Counted from the first letter of the stretch, positions 26,528 to 37,502 are shown. The stretch is 64,000 nt of DNA from Brucella pituitosa (GCF_003049685.1 NZ_PYSY02000001.1:124001-188000), one strand, 5' to 3'. The notes: generated by a model not told the origin, from the letters alone. Numbers and translations: made by a program.

Positions 26528-27781
26528 ATGGCACATGACAATAACGCTCCCGTCATCGATCCGGTAAAACTCGAACGTCTGGCTGAAGTGGCTGTACGCG
26601 TCGGGCTGCAATTGCGTGAAGGCCAGGATCTTGTCATCACTGCACCTGTCGTTGCTCTGCCACTGGTGCGCCTGATCGCCAAACACGCCTATAGAGCTGG
26701 CGCAGGCGTTGTGACGCCGTTCTTCTCCGATGATGCGATTGCGCTGGCGCGTTATGAAAATGCGTCCGATGAGAGCTTTGATCGTGCGGCTGGCTGGCTC
26801 TATGAAGGCATGGCCAAGGCCTATGCGAATGGCGCGGCGCGCCTTGCGATTGCGGCGGACAATCCGATGCTGCTGTCCTCGCAGGACCCGTCCAAGGTTT
26901 CGCGCGCCAATCGCGCCAATTCCAAAGCCTATCAGCCAGCACTCGAAAAGATTGCCGGTTTCGACATCAACTGGAATATCATTTCCTATCCGAACCCGGA
27001 ATGGGCGAAGCTGATGTTCCCGGATGATGCGCAAGACGTTGCGACTCGTAAGCTTGCCAACGCGATTTTTGCTGCATCGCGTGTCGATGTGGACGATCCG
27101 GTTGGTGCATGGGCAGCGCATAATGCAGCATTGCGCACCCGCACACGTTTCCTGAACAGCAAGGCTTACAGCGCTCTGCATTTCAAGGGACCGGGCACCG
27201 ATCTGACGGTGGGTCTTGCCGATGGCCACGAATGGCATGGCGGTGCATCGACTGCCAAGAACGGCATTACCTGCAACCCGAATATTCCAACCGAAGAGGT
27301 CTTCACCACGCCGCATGCGCTGCGCGTCGACGGCCATGTATCGAGCACCAAGCCGCTGTCGCATCAGGGAACGCTGATCGACAATATTTCCGTGCGTTTT
27401 GAAGGCGGACGCATTGTCGAAGCCAAGGCGAGCCGCGGTGAGGAAGTGCTCAACAAGGTGCTGGATACGGATGAAGGCGCACGTCGTCTGGGCGAAGTGG
27501 CGCTGGTTCCGCATTCCTCGCCAATCTCGCAAAGTGGTCTGCTGTTCTACAACACGCTGTTTGATGAAAATGCTGCAAGCCATATCGCGCTTGGCCAGTG
27601 CTATTCGAAATGCTTTATCGATGGCGCGAAGCTCACGCCTGAACAAATTGCAGCGCAGGGCGGCAATTCAAGCCTCATTCATATCGACTGGATGATCGGT
27701 TCCGACAAGATCGATGTCGACGGCGTTAATGCGGATGGTAGCCGCGAGCCTGTCATGCGTGGCGGCGAATGGGCCAGCTGA
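26528..27781 (+). CDS. M29-family aminopeptidase
   Basis: Cytosolic metallo-aminopeptidase of the AmpS/AmpT (M29) family, 417 residues, the family's usual length. Family features include FKGPGTDLTVGLADGHEWHG, the metal-ligand segment NIPTEEVFTTPHALRVDGHV (two Glu), NSGL-like ISQSGLLFYNTLFDENAASH with Glu and His ligands, and the C-terminal SLIHIDWMIGSDKIDVDG. It starts at ATG 26528 and has a terminator directly after it. Confidence 0.95.
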   Translation: MAHDNNAPVIDPVKLERLAEVAVRVGLQLREGQDLVITAPVVALPLVRLIAKHAYRAGAGVVTPFFSDDAIALARYENASDESFDRAAGWLYEGMAKAYANGAARLAIAADNPMLLSSQDPSKVSRANRANSKAYQPALEKIAGFDINWNIISYPNPEWAKLMFPDDAQDVATRKLANAIFAASRVDVDDPVGAWAAHNAALRTRTRFLNSKAYSALHFKGPGTDLTVGLADGHEWHGGASTAKNGITCNPNIPTEEVFTTPHALRVDGHVSSTKPLSHQGTLIDNISVRFEGGRIVEAKASRGEEVLNKVLDTDEGARRLGEVALVPHSSPISQSGLLFYNTLFDENAASHIALGQCYSKCFIDGAKLTPEQIAAQGGNSSLIHIDWMIGSDKIDVDGVNADGSREPVMRGGEWAS

Positions 27782-27795
27782 CTGTAATGGAATGC

Positions 27796-27825
27796 AAAAA
27801 GGCCGGGAATTTCCCGGCCTTTTTC
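27796..27825. terminator. Bidirectional terminator between the aminopeptidase gene and dps
   Basis: GGCCGGGAA (27801-27809), one central base, TTCCCGGCC (27811-27819), flanked by AAAAA and TTTTT. Confidence 0.93.
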
Positions 27826-27851
27826 ATTGATGATTGGTCAGAGCGCCAAAA

Positions 27852-28349
27852 TCAGTTCTTTTCCTGAACGTGGGCTTCCAGGAACCATAAGGCCTTATCG
27901 AGACTGCGCGATGCGGCGGTGAAAATATCCGCCGTATTGTCGTCGCCAGCGTCGTCCGCATCCTTGATCGACTTGCGCACGAGGTTGGCCACATCGCCAT
28001 AGCGTTCGATCAGCGCTGCAAGATGATCGTGAACGGCGTAAATATCCGTCGGATAGGCTTTGAGCTTCGAATCCTTGGCCACAACCTGTGTCGTGCCATA
28101 GGCGGTGCCACCCAGCTGCACAGCGCGCTCTGCTATCGTATCAACTTGCTCATCGAGGTCGGTACGAAATGTATCGAGCATTTCATGCACGGCGATGAAT
28201 TGCGGCCCCTTGAGGTTCCAGTGCGCCTGCTTGGTGATGAGGGCAAGATCAATGGTCGCTGCGAGATTTTCATTCAGCAACGCTATCATCGTGGTCTTGG
28301 TATTGGAGGGAAGATCGTTGCGGGTTGCATGCATCGACTTCTTGGACAT
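27852..28349 (-). CDS. dps: DNA-binding ferritin-like protein Dps
   Basis: Dodecameric mini-ferritin that stores iron and protects DNA in stationary phase and oxidative stress; 165 residues. The ferroxidase site at the subunit interface is intact: His in ITKQAHWNLKGPQF and the Asp/Glu of HEMLDTFRTDLDEQVDTIAE. The N-terminus MSKKSMHATRNDL is short and basic, which favours DNA binding. It is convergent with the aminopeptidase gene and shares its terminator. An OxyR site could not be recognised upstream. Confidence 0.97.
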   Translation of the reverse strand: MSKKSMHATRNDLPSNTKTTMIALLNENLAATIDLALITKQAHWNLKGPQFIAVHEMLDTFRTDLDEQVDTIAERAVQLGGTAYGTTQVVAKDSKLKAYPTDIYAVHDHLAALIERYGDVANLVRKSIKDADDAGDDNTADIFTAASRSLDKALWFLEAHVQEKN

Positions 28350-28540
28350 TTTATCCTCATATCCTTTGCACGATCCGGCTGTGTATCAGCGATTGGGACA
28401 TCGCTGAGGGAAAACAGATTTGTTTCTCTGAAACCGGCCCCGCCAGATCTCAATATAAGACCGATCTCCGGATACGGTAATTGATATCCGCCCCGCATCC
28501 AGCATAAAAACGCTTCAAGAGGAGTTTGGTTCCCGAAAAA

Positions 28541-28587
28541 GCATTTCCAGTAAAAGTGCGAAGCGGTTTTACGTTGGACAATGCGTA
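28541..28587. repeat. Mosaic palindromic repeat locus 6 (type C), in the dps-tsaB gap
   Basis: GCATTTCCAGTAAAAGTGCG, then AAGCGGTTTTACG and ACAATGCG. It lies in the 342-bp divergent gap 28350-28691, where I see no gene. Confidence 0.75.
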
Positions 28588-28691
28588 AAGCCAGACATTT
28601 GAAGCGCGCAGCGCTTCAAAGAAATTGTAAATTTTAGCCGTTTTATGTGTTTTGCTTGTCGTGGGACGATTTCTGATTTACCCGATGGCTC

Positions 28692-29381
28692 ATGAAGATA
28701 CTTGCCCTCGATACCGCCTCGTCCTGGTGTGCCGCCGCAGTTTATGATTCCGGCAGTGGTGCCGTTCTTGCTGAAGTCAGCGAGGATATCGGAAAAGGTC
28801 ATGCAGAAGTCCTGATGGACTATATCGAGCGCACAATGGCACAATCCGGAATTGCCATGTCCGAACTCGATCGCGTGGCGGTTAATGTCGGCCCCGGTTC
28901 CTTTACCGGCGTGCGTATTGGCGTGTCGGCAGCACGCGGTTTTGCACTGGCACTTGACCGTCCGGCGATTGGTGTCAGTGCATTTGATGCACTTGCATCG
29001 GAGGTCGCGACAAGTCATCCCGGGCAACCTGCTCTGATTCTGCTTGAAGCGCATCGTGGCGAGATTTACGCACAGGTCTTTGGCGCTGACGGAGAAGCCA
29101 CAACTGGCCCGATGGTGCTGGCGCGGGAGGAAGCGCTGGCGCTTATTCAGCAGCAATCCTCCGGCACAATTCTGGCTGGTTCTGCTGCAACAGCGCTCAG
29201 CGAAACGCTTGCAGGCGCTTTCAGCGTTGCGCATGTCGAGCCAACGGGCCACATCGGCACCTATGCAAAGCTTGCAGCCTTGCGTGAGCCAGGCGAAGCG
29301 CCGAAGCCGCTTTATATGCGCGGACCTGATGTGAAGCCGCAGACCGGCTTTGCGCTGCCGCGTAAGGCAAGCGGAGAATAG
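28692..29381 (+). CDS. tsaB: tRNA threonylcarbamoyladenosine protein TsaB
   Basis: Partner of TsaD and TsaE in making t6A37 on tRNAs that read ANN codons; 229 residues, ASKHA fold without its own catalytic metal site. Family markers are MKILALDTASSWCAAAVYDS, the conserved NVGPGSFTGVRIGVSAARGF and SAFDALASEV. It opens a compact same-strand run: rimI begins four bases after it, and plsC overlaps rimI. Confidence 0.96.
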   Translation: MKILALDTASSWCAAAVYDSGSGAVLAEVSEDIGKGHAEVLMDYIERTMAQSGIAMSELDRVAVNVGPGSFTGVRIGVSAARGFALALDRPAIGVSAFDALASEVATSHPGQPALILLEAHRGEIYAQVFGADGEATTGPMVLAREEALALIQQQSSGTILAGSAATALSETLAGAFSVAHVEPTGHIGTYAKLAALREPGEAPKPLYMRGPDVKPQTGFALPRKASGE

Positions 29382-29385
29382 CGTC

Positions 29386-29886
29386 ATGATGAGCTTTGTG
29401 CTTGGACGCTTTGGACGCAGACCTGTCTCAATTGAAGCGCTTGGTGCGCAGGACAGCGGGGAAATCCAGCGTATTCACGCGCTGGCTTTTCATCATGGCT
29501 GGAGCTCGGACGATTTCCGTTCGCTGATCGCACAGGATTCGGTGTTCGGCTTTGTGGCGCGGCCGGAAGGTAAGCCCGGCAAGGCATGTGGCTTTGTGTT
29601 GGCGCGACTGGTTGCGGGTGAGGCGGAAATTCTCACAATTGCCGTTTCTGATGAAGTGCGTAAGCAAGGCGTGGGCCGGTCTTTGATGGATGCCGTTTTA
29701 CGCCATCTCTATCAGGAACGCGCCGAAACGCTGTTCCTGGAAGTCGATGAAAACAATGTGGCTGCACTGGCCCTTTATCGTCGTATGGGTTTCAATAAGG
29801 TCGGCGACAGGCCTGCTTACTATGAAACCTCCAGTGGTCGTTCATCTGCTTTCATTTTGCGGCGCGATCTGGTGAGGCCGCAATGA
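29386..29886 (+). CDS. rimI: Ribosomal protein alanine N-acetyltransferase RimI-like
   Basis: GNAT acetyltransferase, 166 residues from this start. Acetyl-CoA loop VSDEVRKQGVGRSLMDAVLR (Q/RxxGxG/A) and the C-terminal FLEVDENNVAALALYRRMGF are typical of RimI, which acetylates the N-terminus of ribosomal protein S18 and other Ala/Ser N-termini. It has an N-terminal stretch longer than in E. coli RimI. Start at the first of two adjacent ATG codons, with GCGGAG upstream. Its link with tsaB is a widely conserved pairing. The stop overlaps plsC by ATGA. Confidence 0.92.
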   Translation: MMSFVLGRFGRRPVSIEALGAQDSGEIQRIHALAFHHGWSSDDFRSLIAQDSVFGFVARPEGKPGKACGFVLARLVAGEAEILTIAVSDEVRKQGVGRSLMDAVLRHLYQERAETLFLEVDENNVAALALYRRMGFNKVGDRPAYYETSSGRSSAFILRRDLVRPQ

Positions 29887-30686
29887 TTGGTGCGATCCGC
29901 ATCATTTTGGTCGTAGCGGCGATGGTGGCGCTCAGCCTGTCGCTCATACCGGTGCAATATGTGTTTCTGAAACTGAAAAACACATGGAAGCGTCGGCTGC
30001 CCAATTTCTTTCATCGTGTCATCGCGCGACTGTTTGGTTTTCGGATCACGATTGTTGGAGAGATGCCGGAAGGACGACCGCTGCTGCTGGTCTCCAATCA
30101 CACTTCATGGAGTGACATCATCGTTTTGTCGGCCACTGGTCAGGTGTCGTTCATTGCAAAATCTGAAGTCAGAAGCTGGCCGGTTTTTGGCTTCTTTGCC
30201 GTTCTCCAGCGTACTGTCTTTGTCGAGCGTGAACGCCGCGGCAAGACCGGCGAGCAGACCTCCGACATTGCGAAGCGCCTTGCCGATGGCGATGCCATGG
30301 TTTTGTTTCCCGAAGGCACGACTTCCGATGGCAATCGTGTGCTGCCGTTCAAGACAGCGCTTTTTGGAGCTACCCATGCAGCAATCCGTGAGGCGAGTGT
30401 GCCGGAAGTGATCGTGCAGCCGGTGGCGATTGCCTATACCGGCGTCCACGGCATGGCGATGGGACGCTATCACCGCCCGATTGCTTCATGGCCCGGCGAT
30501 GTTCAGCTGATGCCGCATCTCAAAGGCATTTTACGCGAGGGGGCTATCGACGTCGAAGTGCGCTTTGGCGAGCCGGTTGTCGTGACGGCTGAAACCGATC
30601 GCAAGGCGCTTGCCCGCACGATGGAAAACCGGGTGAGGGCACTGTTGCAGAGCTCGCTTCTTGGACGCGAAGTCCCAGAAGACTGA
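29883..30686 (+). CDS. plsC: 1-acyl-sn-glycerol-3-phosphate acyltransferase
   Basis: Membrane enzyme that acylates lysophosphatidic acid to phosphatidic acid, 267 residues. N-terminal membrane helix IRIILVVAAMVALSLSLIPV; catalytic HX4D motif at His73-Asp78 (SNHTSWSD); substrate-binding motif FPEGTTSDG at 142-150; a third block VQPVAIAYTG. It overlaps rimI by four bases, so the two are translationally coupled. A related ornithine-lipid acyltransferase (OlsA) is a possible alternative in this group of bacteria. Confidence 0.88.
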   Translation: MIGAIRIILVVAAMVALSLSLIPVQYVFLKLKNTWKRRLPNFFHRVIARLFGFRITIVGEMPEGRPLLLVSNHTSWSDIIVLSATGQVSFIAKSEVRSWPVFGFFAVLQRTVFVERERRGKTGEQTSDIAKRLADGDAMVLFPEGTTSDGNRVLPFKTALFGATHAAIREASVPEVIVQPVAIAYTGVHGMAMGRYHRPIASWPGDVQLMPHLKGILREGAIDVEVRFGEPVVVTAETDRKALARTMENRVRALLQSSLLGREVPED

Positions 30687-30740
30687 GAGCGTAAGTTTGT
30701 CGCCTTCCAAAGTGGCGATAAAAACTGTAGATAGCCGCGC

Positions 30741-32129
<1,389 letters not shown>

Positions 32130-32222
32130 GCGCATGATGTCATTCAGGCAGTAGTCGCGGTGAGTAGCCTTTGACCGAACGTTCTGCTGGTACTGCGATT
32201 GCAATGCGTGAACCTTAGGGAG

Positions 32223-33326
32223 ATGCGGTTGAGCGCTACGGAAAAGTTAAAGCCTGCCAAGCCAACCATTCAAACGCAAACAAACACAATTTCAAGTTCG
32301 GTTACACGTCCGGCTACAGGGGCTGCGACCGGGGCCTCCGACATGGCCCATATCGTCCTCACCTTCGATAATAATCGTCTTGCCAGTGCGCTTTACGGTC
32401 AGTTCGATGAGAATCTGGCTCGTATCGAGCAGAAGCTTGGCGTCGATGTCCGTTCCAAGGGTAACGAGCTTTCCATCCGTGGAGACGCGACAGCCACAGA
32501 ACAGGCGCGCCGTACTCTCGATCAGCTTTATGAATACCTGCAAAAAGGCCATGAGCTGACGACGTCGGATGTGGATGGTGCCATGCGCATTGCCATTGCT
32601 GCGGATGATCAGCTGACATTGCCGACGCTTGAAAACAAGGGAAAGATGTCGGCTGCGCAGATATCGACACGCAAGAAGACTATTTTTGCCCGTACGCCGG
32701 TGCAGGACGCCTATATGCGTGCTCTCGACCGGTCGGAGCTGGTTTTCGGTGTTGGGCCCGCTGGTACGGGCAAGACCTATCTGGCCGTCGCCCATGCCGC
32801 CATGCTTCTGGAACGTGGTCTTGTGGAACGCATTATCCTGTCGCGCCCGGCTGTCGAAGCAGGCGAGCGTCTGGGCTTTCTGCCAGGCGATATGAAGGAA
32901 AAGGTCGATCCTTATCTTCGTCCGCTTTATGACGCGCTCTATGACATGATGCCTGCCGAAAAGGTCGAGCGTGCCATTACCGCTGGTGTCATTGAAATTG
33001 CGCCGCTCGCTTTCATGCGTGGTCGCACGCTGGCGCATTCTGCGGTCATTCTCGATGAAGCGCAGAACACGACGTCGATGCAGATGAAGATGTTCCTGAC
33101 GCGTCTTGGTGAAGGCTCGCGCATGATGGTCAATGGCGACCCAAGCCAGATCGATCTTCCGCCCGGCCAGAAGTCCGGTCTCGTTGAGGCGCTTCGCGTT
33201 CTCGAAGGCGTGGATTCGGTTGTTAAAGTGCGCTTTACCGAGAAAGACGTGGTTCGTCATCCTCTGGTGGCAGCAATTGTCGGTGCTTACGACAATGATG
33301 CCAAAAAACATGCGCGATCAGAATAA
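32223..33326 (+). CDS. ybeZ: PhoH-like ATPase (YbeZ)
   Basis: P-loop ATPase of the PhoH family, about 367 residues from this start; associated with YbeY in rRNA maturation and RNA quality control. A KH-like N-terminal part is followed by the PhoH domain: Walker A FGVGPAGTGKTYLAVAHA, AFMRGRTLAHSAVILDEAQN (Walker B) and MVNGDPSQIDLP. The N-terminus is uncertain: ATG 32223 abuts GGGAG, while TTG 32229 has that site at six bases, which is better spaced; the first 45 residues are Thr/Pro/Ala rich either way. Confidence 0.93.
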   Translation: MRLSATEKLKPAKPTIQTQTNTISSSVTRPATGAATGASDMAHIVLTFDNNRLASALYGQFDENLARIEQKLGVDVRSKGNELSIRGDATATEQARRTLDQLYEYLQKGHELTTSDVDGAMRIAIAADDQLTLPTLENKGKMSAAQISTRKKTIFARTPVQDAYMRALDRSELVFGVGPAGTGKTYLAVAHAAMLLERGLVERIILSRPAVEAGERLGFLPGDMKEKVDPYLRPLYDALYDMMPAEKVERAITAGVIEIAPLAFMRGRTLAHSAVILDEAQNTTSMQMKMFLTRLGEGSRMMVNGDPSQIDLPPGQKSGLVEALRVLEGVDSVVKVRFTEKDVVRHPLVAAIVGAYDNDAKKHARSE

Positions 33327-33454
33327 TTGAAAATTATTCTTGTATTCGCGTGAGACAATGACGATCTAAAAATATTCCGTCCGCTTTTGAGCGGACGGCA
33401 TTTTTTAACAACTGGAAGGATAGAGCGGTTGCTTCATCGCAAGCCGCGGAATAA

Positions 33455-33961
33455 GTGTCAGACAACACGATCCAAATCGATATCATGATCGAAGCCGGCA
33501 ACTGGCCGGACGAAACGGTCCTTGAAGGGCTTGTACAACGCTCCGTAGAGGCGGCCTGGGATAATCTCCGGCTTGAACCCGCTGAGAGCGAATTGAGTCT
33601 GGTTTTTACCGACGATGCTTCCATCCGGAAGATCAACGCCGAGTGGCGTAACAAGGACAAGCCGACCAATGTTCTGTCTTTTCCTGCTTATCCTGTAAAG
33701 GCTGGCGAGCAGCCTGGACCAATGCTTGGTGACATCATCATTGCACGGGAAACGGTTGAGCGCGAAGCTCTTGAAGAAGGCAAACCGCTCGAAAATCATC
33801 TCTCCCATCTGGTTGTGCATGGATTTTTGCACCTTTTGGGTTACGATCATGAGACGGAAGATGAGGCCGAGGAGATGGAACGCCGTGAGCGTGAAATCCT
33901 TCATGCTCTTGCCATCCCCGACCCTTATGCTGTATCCGATTTAAACGTTGAAACAGATTGA
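33455..33961 (+). CDS. ybeY: Endoribonuclease YbeY
   Basis: Zinc-dependent single-strand endoribonuclease required for 16S rRNA 3'-end maturation and ribosome quality control; 168 residues. The zinc motif HxxxHxxxxxH is exact in [11 protein letters not shown]. The start is GTG 33455 ([15 protein letters not shown]). It ends two bases before the corC-like gene. Confidence 0.96.
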   Translation: MSDNTIQIDIMIEAGNWPDETVLEGLVQRSVEAAWDNLRLEPAESELSLVFTDDASIRKINAEWRNKDKPTNVLSFPAYPVKAGEQPGPMLGDIIIARETVEREALEEGKPLENHLSHLVVHGFLHLLGYDHETEDEAEEMERREREILHALAIPDPYAVSDLNVETD

Positions 33962-33963
33962 TC

Positions 33964-35076
33964 ATGGCTGACCAAAGCAATTCCTCGTCCGCAGGCGATA
34001 GCCGAAGCGACACACAAGATTCTGAAGGGCAAAGTACGCAGCGGTCGCAGACGACCGAAAAGCGTTCCCTTCTGTCGAACATTTTTCCTTTCATGCGTTC
34101 GCGCCAGTCATCTTCCTTGCGTGAAGATCTGGCCGATGCGATTTCCAGCACCGCAAGTGAGCAGGACTCCGTTTTTTCGCCTGAAGAAAAGGCGATGCTG
34201 CACAATATCCTGCGTCTGCGTGAAATCCGCGTCGAAGATGTGATGATCCCGCGTGCCGATGTGGTGGCGGTTGAAATTTCCACACCGCTTTGGGAAGCGC
34301 TGGAGCTGTTTGAAAGTTCCGGCCATTCGCGTATGCCGGTCTATGCCGAAACGCTGGATGATCCTCGTGGTATGATCCATATCCGCGATGTGCTCAATTA
34401 TATCACCAAGCAGGCACGTCAGAAGACGACCCGTCGTACGACGGCGCGCAAGACCGCCGAGGCAAGCGCTGCCAAGTTCGACATGGGGCGTATCGATCTC
34501 ACCAAGACGATTGGTGAGCTTAATCTGATGCGCAAGGTGTTGTTCGTGCCACCGTCGATGATGGCGAGCGGTCTGATGGCGCGCATGCAGGCATCCCATA
34601 TTCAGATGGCGCTGGTCATTGATGAATATGGCGGCACCGATGGACTGGCGTCGCTCGAAGACATTGTTGAAATGGTCGTCGGTGACATCGAAGACGAACA
34701 TGACGATGAAGAAATCATGATCGCTGAAGAGGCCGATGGCGTGTTCGTCGTCGATGCCCGTGCAGATCTTGATGAATTGGCTCAGAAGATCGGCCCTTCA
34801 TTTGAAGTGGGTGAGCATGGCGAGGACGTCGACACGGTCGGCGGTCTGATCTTCTCCGTTCTGGGACGTATTCCATTGCGCGGCGAAGTCGTGCAGGCGG
34901 TTCAGGGCTATGAATTCCATGTGCTTGAAGTCGATCCGCGTCGCGTAAAGCGTGTTCGGATCGTGCCTCTTTCGGAAGCAGACCGCCGCAGGCAGCAGCG
35001 TTCCGTGAGCCCAGCGAAATCGGATGACGGATCCGAGGTCATGACTGAAACAACGGAAACGTCCAAAGAGGCTTGA
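33964..35076 (+). CDS. CorC/HlyC-type CBS-domain protein
   Basis: Cytosolic CBS-pair protein of 370 residues, of the CorC/YbeX type implicated in Mg2+ efflux and ribosome homeostasis. Disordered Ser/Gln-rich N-terminus to about 40; CBS domains start near DVMIPRADVVAVEISTPLWE and again near ALVIDEYGGTDGLASLEDIV; the C-terminal CorC_HlyC domain begins VDARADLDELAQKIG. It starts at ATG 33964, right after ybeY, and its stop shares a base with the lnt start. It contains no DUF21 membrane domain, which favours CorC over CNNM-like transporters. Confidence 0.93.
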   Translation: MADQSNSSSAGDSRSDTQDSEGQSTQRSQTTEKRSLLSNIFPFMRSRQSSSLREDLADAISSTASEQDSVFSPEEKAMLHNILRLREIRVEDVMIPRADVVAVEISTPLWEALELFESSGHSRMPVYAETLDDPRGMIHIRDVLNYITKQARQKTTRRTTARKTAEASAAKFDMGRIDLTKTIGELNLMRKVLFVPPSMMASGLMARMQASHIQMALVIDEYGGTDGLASLEDIVEMVVGDIEDEHDDEEIMIAEEADGVFVVDARADLDELAQKIGPSFEVGEHGEDVDTVGGLIFSVLGRIPLRGEVVQAVQGYEFHVLEVDPRRVKRVRIVPLSEADRRRQQRSVSPAKSDDGSEVMTETTETSKEA

Positions 35077-36671
35077 TGATAGAGAGGCTTGCGGGGAAGA
35101 TCTCTTCTTTGAGCGGTTGGCGTCGTGCGCTGACCGCTTTTCTCAGTGGCACTGTTGCGACGCTGACCCAGCCGCCATTCGATATTTTCATTGCGGGCTT
35201 CATCGCCTTTCCACTGCTGGTCTGGCTTATTGATGGTGCCATCCCCGATAAAGACAAAGGCCCTATCCGGCGTTTTTTCCCGGCAGGTTTAATCGGCTGG
35301 TGGTTCGGCTTCGGTTATTTCGTGTCCGGCCTCTGGTGGATCGGCACGGCGCTTCTTGTCGATGCGCAACAATTTGCCTGGGCCATACCGCTCGCAGTTC
35401 TTGGGCTTCCGGCATTTCTTGCGATTTTTTACGGGTTGGCTGCCATGGTCGCCCGGCTGTTCTGGTCGGACGGTATCGGGCGTATTTTTGCGATAGCGTT
35501 GGGCTTTGGTTTTACCGAATGGCTGCGCACATTCGTTTTCACGGGCTTTCCGTGGAATGCACTCGGCTATGCCGCAATGCCTACGCCGATGATGATGCAA
35601 TCGGTGGAAGTCATCGGTCTTGTCGGGATGAGCGCGCTTGCGGCACTGGTTTTTTCGGCACCGTCGCTGTTGAGCGGCGGGCGTTTGGCAAAGAGCGGCA
35701 TCGTCCTGGCAGGTTTGCTGATCACAGCCCATATCGGCTTTGGTGCCTGGACGCTGTCTAATGCGCCAGCTCTCGATGCTGATCGGACAACTCTGTCGAT
35801 CCGCATTGTCCAGCCTTCCATTTCGCAAAGCCTTAAATGGGACAACAACGAACGTCGTGCGATCTTCGACAAGTTCATTGCCATGACGCAACAGGCGCCA
35901 GTGGAGGGCAGACCAAAGCCTGACGTGGTGATCTGGCCTGAAACGGCAGTGCCTTATATCCTGTCATCGACGCCCGAGGCGCTCACGCGGATCGGCGAGG
36001 TGATTGGCGATGATCAGGTGCTGCTCACCGGTGCAGTGCGCGAAGAACTCGTTCCCCGGCGCGACCCGCGTTATTACAACTCGATCCTCACAATCAGCGG
36101 TCAGGGTCGGATCACTGATTATACCGATAAGGTGCATCTTGTGCCCTTCGGCGAATATCTGCCCTTTGAAGGTATCTTGCGCAGTCTCGGGCTTCAGGAA
36201 GTGGTGGAGATGCCGGGTGGCTTTACCGCCGCCAAGAGGCGTCACGCGATCAATGTAATGGAAGGGCAGACCTTTCTGCCGCTGATCTGCTACGAAGCAA
36301 TTTTCCCGGATGAACTGTCCTATACGGGCCGCAAAGTGACAGCGATTGTCAACGTTACCAATGATGCATGGTATGGCGATACGCCGGGGCCGTATCAGCA
36401 TTTCCGACAGGCGCAGGTGCGATCCGTAGAGCAGGGCCTGCCATTGGTTCGTGCAGCTAATAATGGAATTTCGGCTGTCGTTGATGCCTATGGTCGAATC
36501 ATCGAGGAATTGCCACTCGATGCTGTCGGTGTAATTGATGCTTATTTGCCTGAAGAGCGTGTCCCATTTTGGGGCAGTGCACCCGGCGGCAAACAGACTC
36601 TTTCACTCCTATTAACCCTACTCGCCGTATGCGTGTGGTTCAGGGTGTCTTTCCGACGGCGTTTTCATTGA
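35076..36671 (+). CDS. lnt: Apolipoprotein N-acyltransferase
   Basis: Inner membrane enzyme that adds the third acyl chain to lipoproteins; 531 residues. Several membrane segments in the first 220 residues, then a periplasmic nitrilase domain with the Glu-Lys-Cys triad: VVIWPETAVPY, YTDKVHLVPFGEYLPFE and LPLICYEAIFPDE; one more membrane segment at the C-terminus. The ATG overlaps the corC-like stop by one base. The Sinorhizobium orthologue was described as the acid-tolerance gene actA, next to phrR, as here. Confidence 0.97.
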   Translation: MIERLAGKISSLSGWRRALTAFLSGTVATLTQPPFDIFIAGFIAFPLLVWLIDGAIPDKDKGPIRRFFPAGLIGWWFGFGYFVSGLWWIGTALLVDAQQFAWAIPLAVLGLPAFLAIFYGLAAMVARLFWSDGIGRIFAIALGFGFTEWLRTFVFTGFPWNALGYAAMPTPMMMQSVEVIGLVGMSALAALVFSAPSLLSGGRLAKSGIVLAGLLITAHIGFGAWTLSNAPALDADRTTLSIRIVQPSISQSLKWDNNERRAIFDKFIAMTQQAPVEGRPKPDVVIWPETAVPYILSSTPEALTRIGEVIGDDQVLLTGAVREELVPRRDPRYYNSILTISGQGRITDYTDKVHLVPFGEYLPFEGILRSLGLQEVVEMPGGFTAAKRRHAINVMEGQTFLPLICYEAIFPDELSYTGRKVTAIVNVTNDAWYGDTPGPYQHFRQAQVRSVEQGLPLVRAANNGISAVVDAYGRIIEELPLDAVGVIDAYLPEERVPFWGSAPGGKQTLSLLLTLLAVCVWFRVSFRRRFH

Positions 36672-36696
36672 CACGGCAATTTTGTTAAGCTGTTAT
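36668..36696 (+). promoter_or_regulatory. Possible promoter of the phrR-like gene
   Basis: TTGACA at 36668-36673, 17-base spacer, TGTTAT at 36691-36696 (4 of 6 to consensus). The -35 overlaps the lnt stop codon. Confidence 0.35.
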
Positions 36697-36816
36697 ACTC
36701 GCGCTGTGACGGTTTCTTTCGCAAACCAGTCTGACTACCTCCCACAATGTATTTTATCCCTGTTCAGATGAACAGGCCATGAATGAAAGCTCGCGGTTGC
36801 GAGGAGTGAAAGCCGT

Positions 36817-37230
36817 ATGATTGAGAATAAGAAGAAACCCAACCCTATTGATGTGCATGTGGGCAGCCGCATTCGCCTTCGCCGCAACATGCTGGGTCTC
36901 AGTCAGGAAAAATTAGGCGAAAGCCTCGGCATCACATTTCAGCAGATCCAGAAATACGAAAAAGGCACCAATCGCGTCGGTGCCAGCCGTCTTCAGGCGA
37001 TTTCTTCCATTCTCACGGTTCCTGTATCTTTCTTTTTTGAAGATGCGCCCGGTTCAAACCCAACATCGCAGGCAGGCTTTGCCGAGGATAATGAAGCGAC
37101 TTACGTTGTCGACTTTCTGAACTCGAATGAAGGTGTGCAGCTTACCCGGGCCTTCACCAAAATTGCGGATCCGAAAGTGCGCCGCAAGATCATCGATCTG
37201 GTAAAGTCGCTCGCCGCAGAAGGCGAATAA
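36817..37230 (+). CDS. XRE-family helix-turn-helix regulator, PhrR-like
   Basis: Cytosolic DNA-binding protein, 137 residues. The helix-turn-helix spans about 17-75: SRIRLRRNMLGLSQEKLGES, then LGITFQQIQKYEKGTNRVGA. The C-terminal half has SNEGVQLTRAFTKIADPKVR and resembles the small regulatory tails of rhizobial XRE proteins. The location directly after lnt (actA) and before metK is that of phrR, the pH-regulated gene of Sinorhizobium medicae, so low-pH induction is a reasonable inference. It has a good ribosome binding site, GAGGAG. Confidence 0.88.
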   Translation: MIENKKKPNPIDVHVGSRIRLRRNMLGLSQEKLGESLGITFQQIQKYEKGTNRVGASRLQAISSILTVPVSFFFEDAPGSNPTSQAGFAEDNEATYVVDFLNSNEGVQLTRAFTKIADPKVRRKIIDLVKSLAAEGE

Positions 37231-37239
37231 GGCTTCAAG

Positions 37240-37281
37240 CATGTCTCCCGGAAGTGGAAACCGGTTTTGGGACACATGTTT
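37240..37281. repeat. Mosaic palindromic repeat locus 7 (type D)
   Basis: CATGTCTCCCGGAAGTGGAA, then ACCGGTTTTGGGACACATG. It lies just after the phrR-like stop and can fold into a long imperfect hairpin. Confidence 0.75.
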
Positions 37282-37440
37282 TAAGAACATTCAAAAGCGC
37301 GTCGTGTGAATGAAATTCAACGCGATGCGCTCTGATTGGTTCACAAAAGCGTAAGCCGGATGGTTTTTTTCCAGCAACGCTGTGTCGCAACAAGAATATA
37401 CATTGACGGTTCAATCCCAACTTCGCTAACACAATGATGT

Positions 37441-37502
37441 GCCCGGAACCTGTTTATCGCTCCGGGCGCTACTGTGTTTCCATAACGGACATTCGCTCCG
37501 TT
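37441..37502 (+). other. Structured leader upstream of metK
   Basis: Two successive hairpins before the metK start: GCCCGGA (37441-37447) with TCCGGGC (37461-37467), and AACGGA (37484-37489) with TCCGTT (37497-37502), the second about 20 bases before the GTG. It does not match any SAM riboswitch class I can recall. A leader role is a guess. Confidence 0.35.

Noticed and set aside
26393..27646. Long N-terminal extension of the small lipoprotein, antisense to the M29 aminopeptidase
   Set aside because: The lipoprotein signal peptide begins at 26392; the upstream part is antisense to a secure gene and would place a signal peptide in mid-protein.
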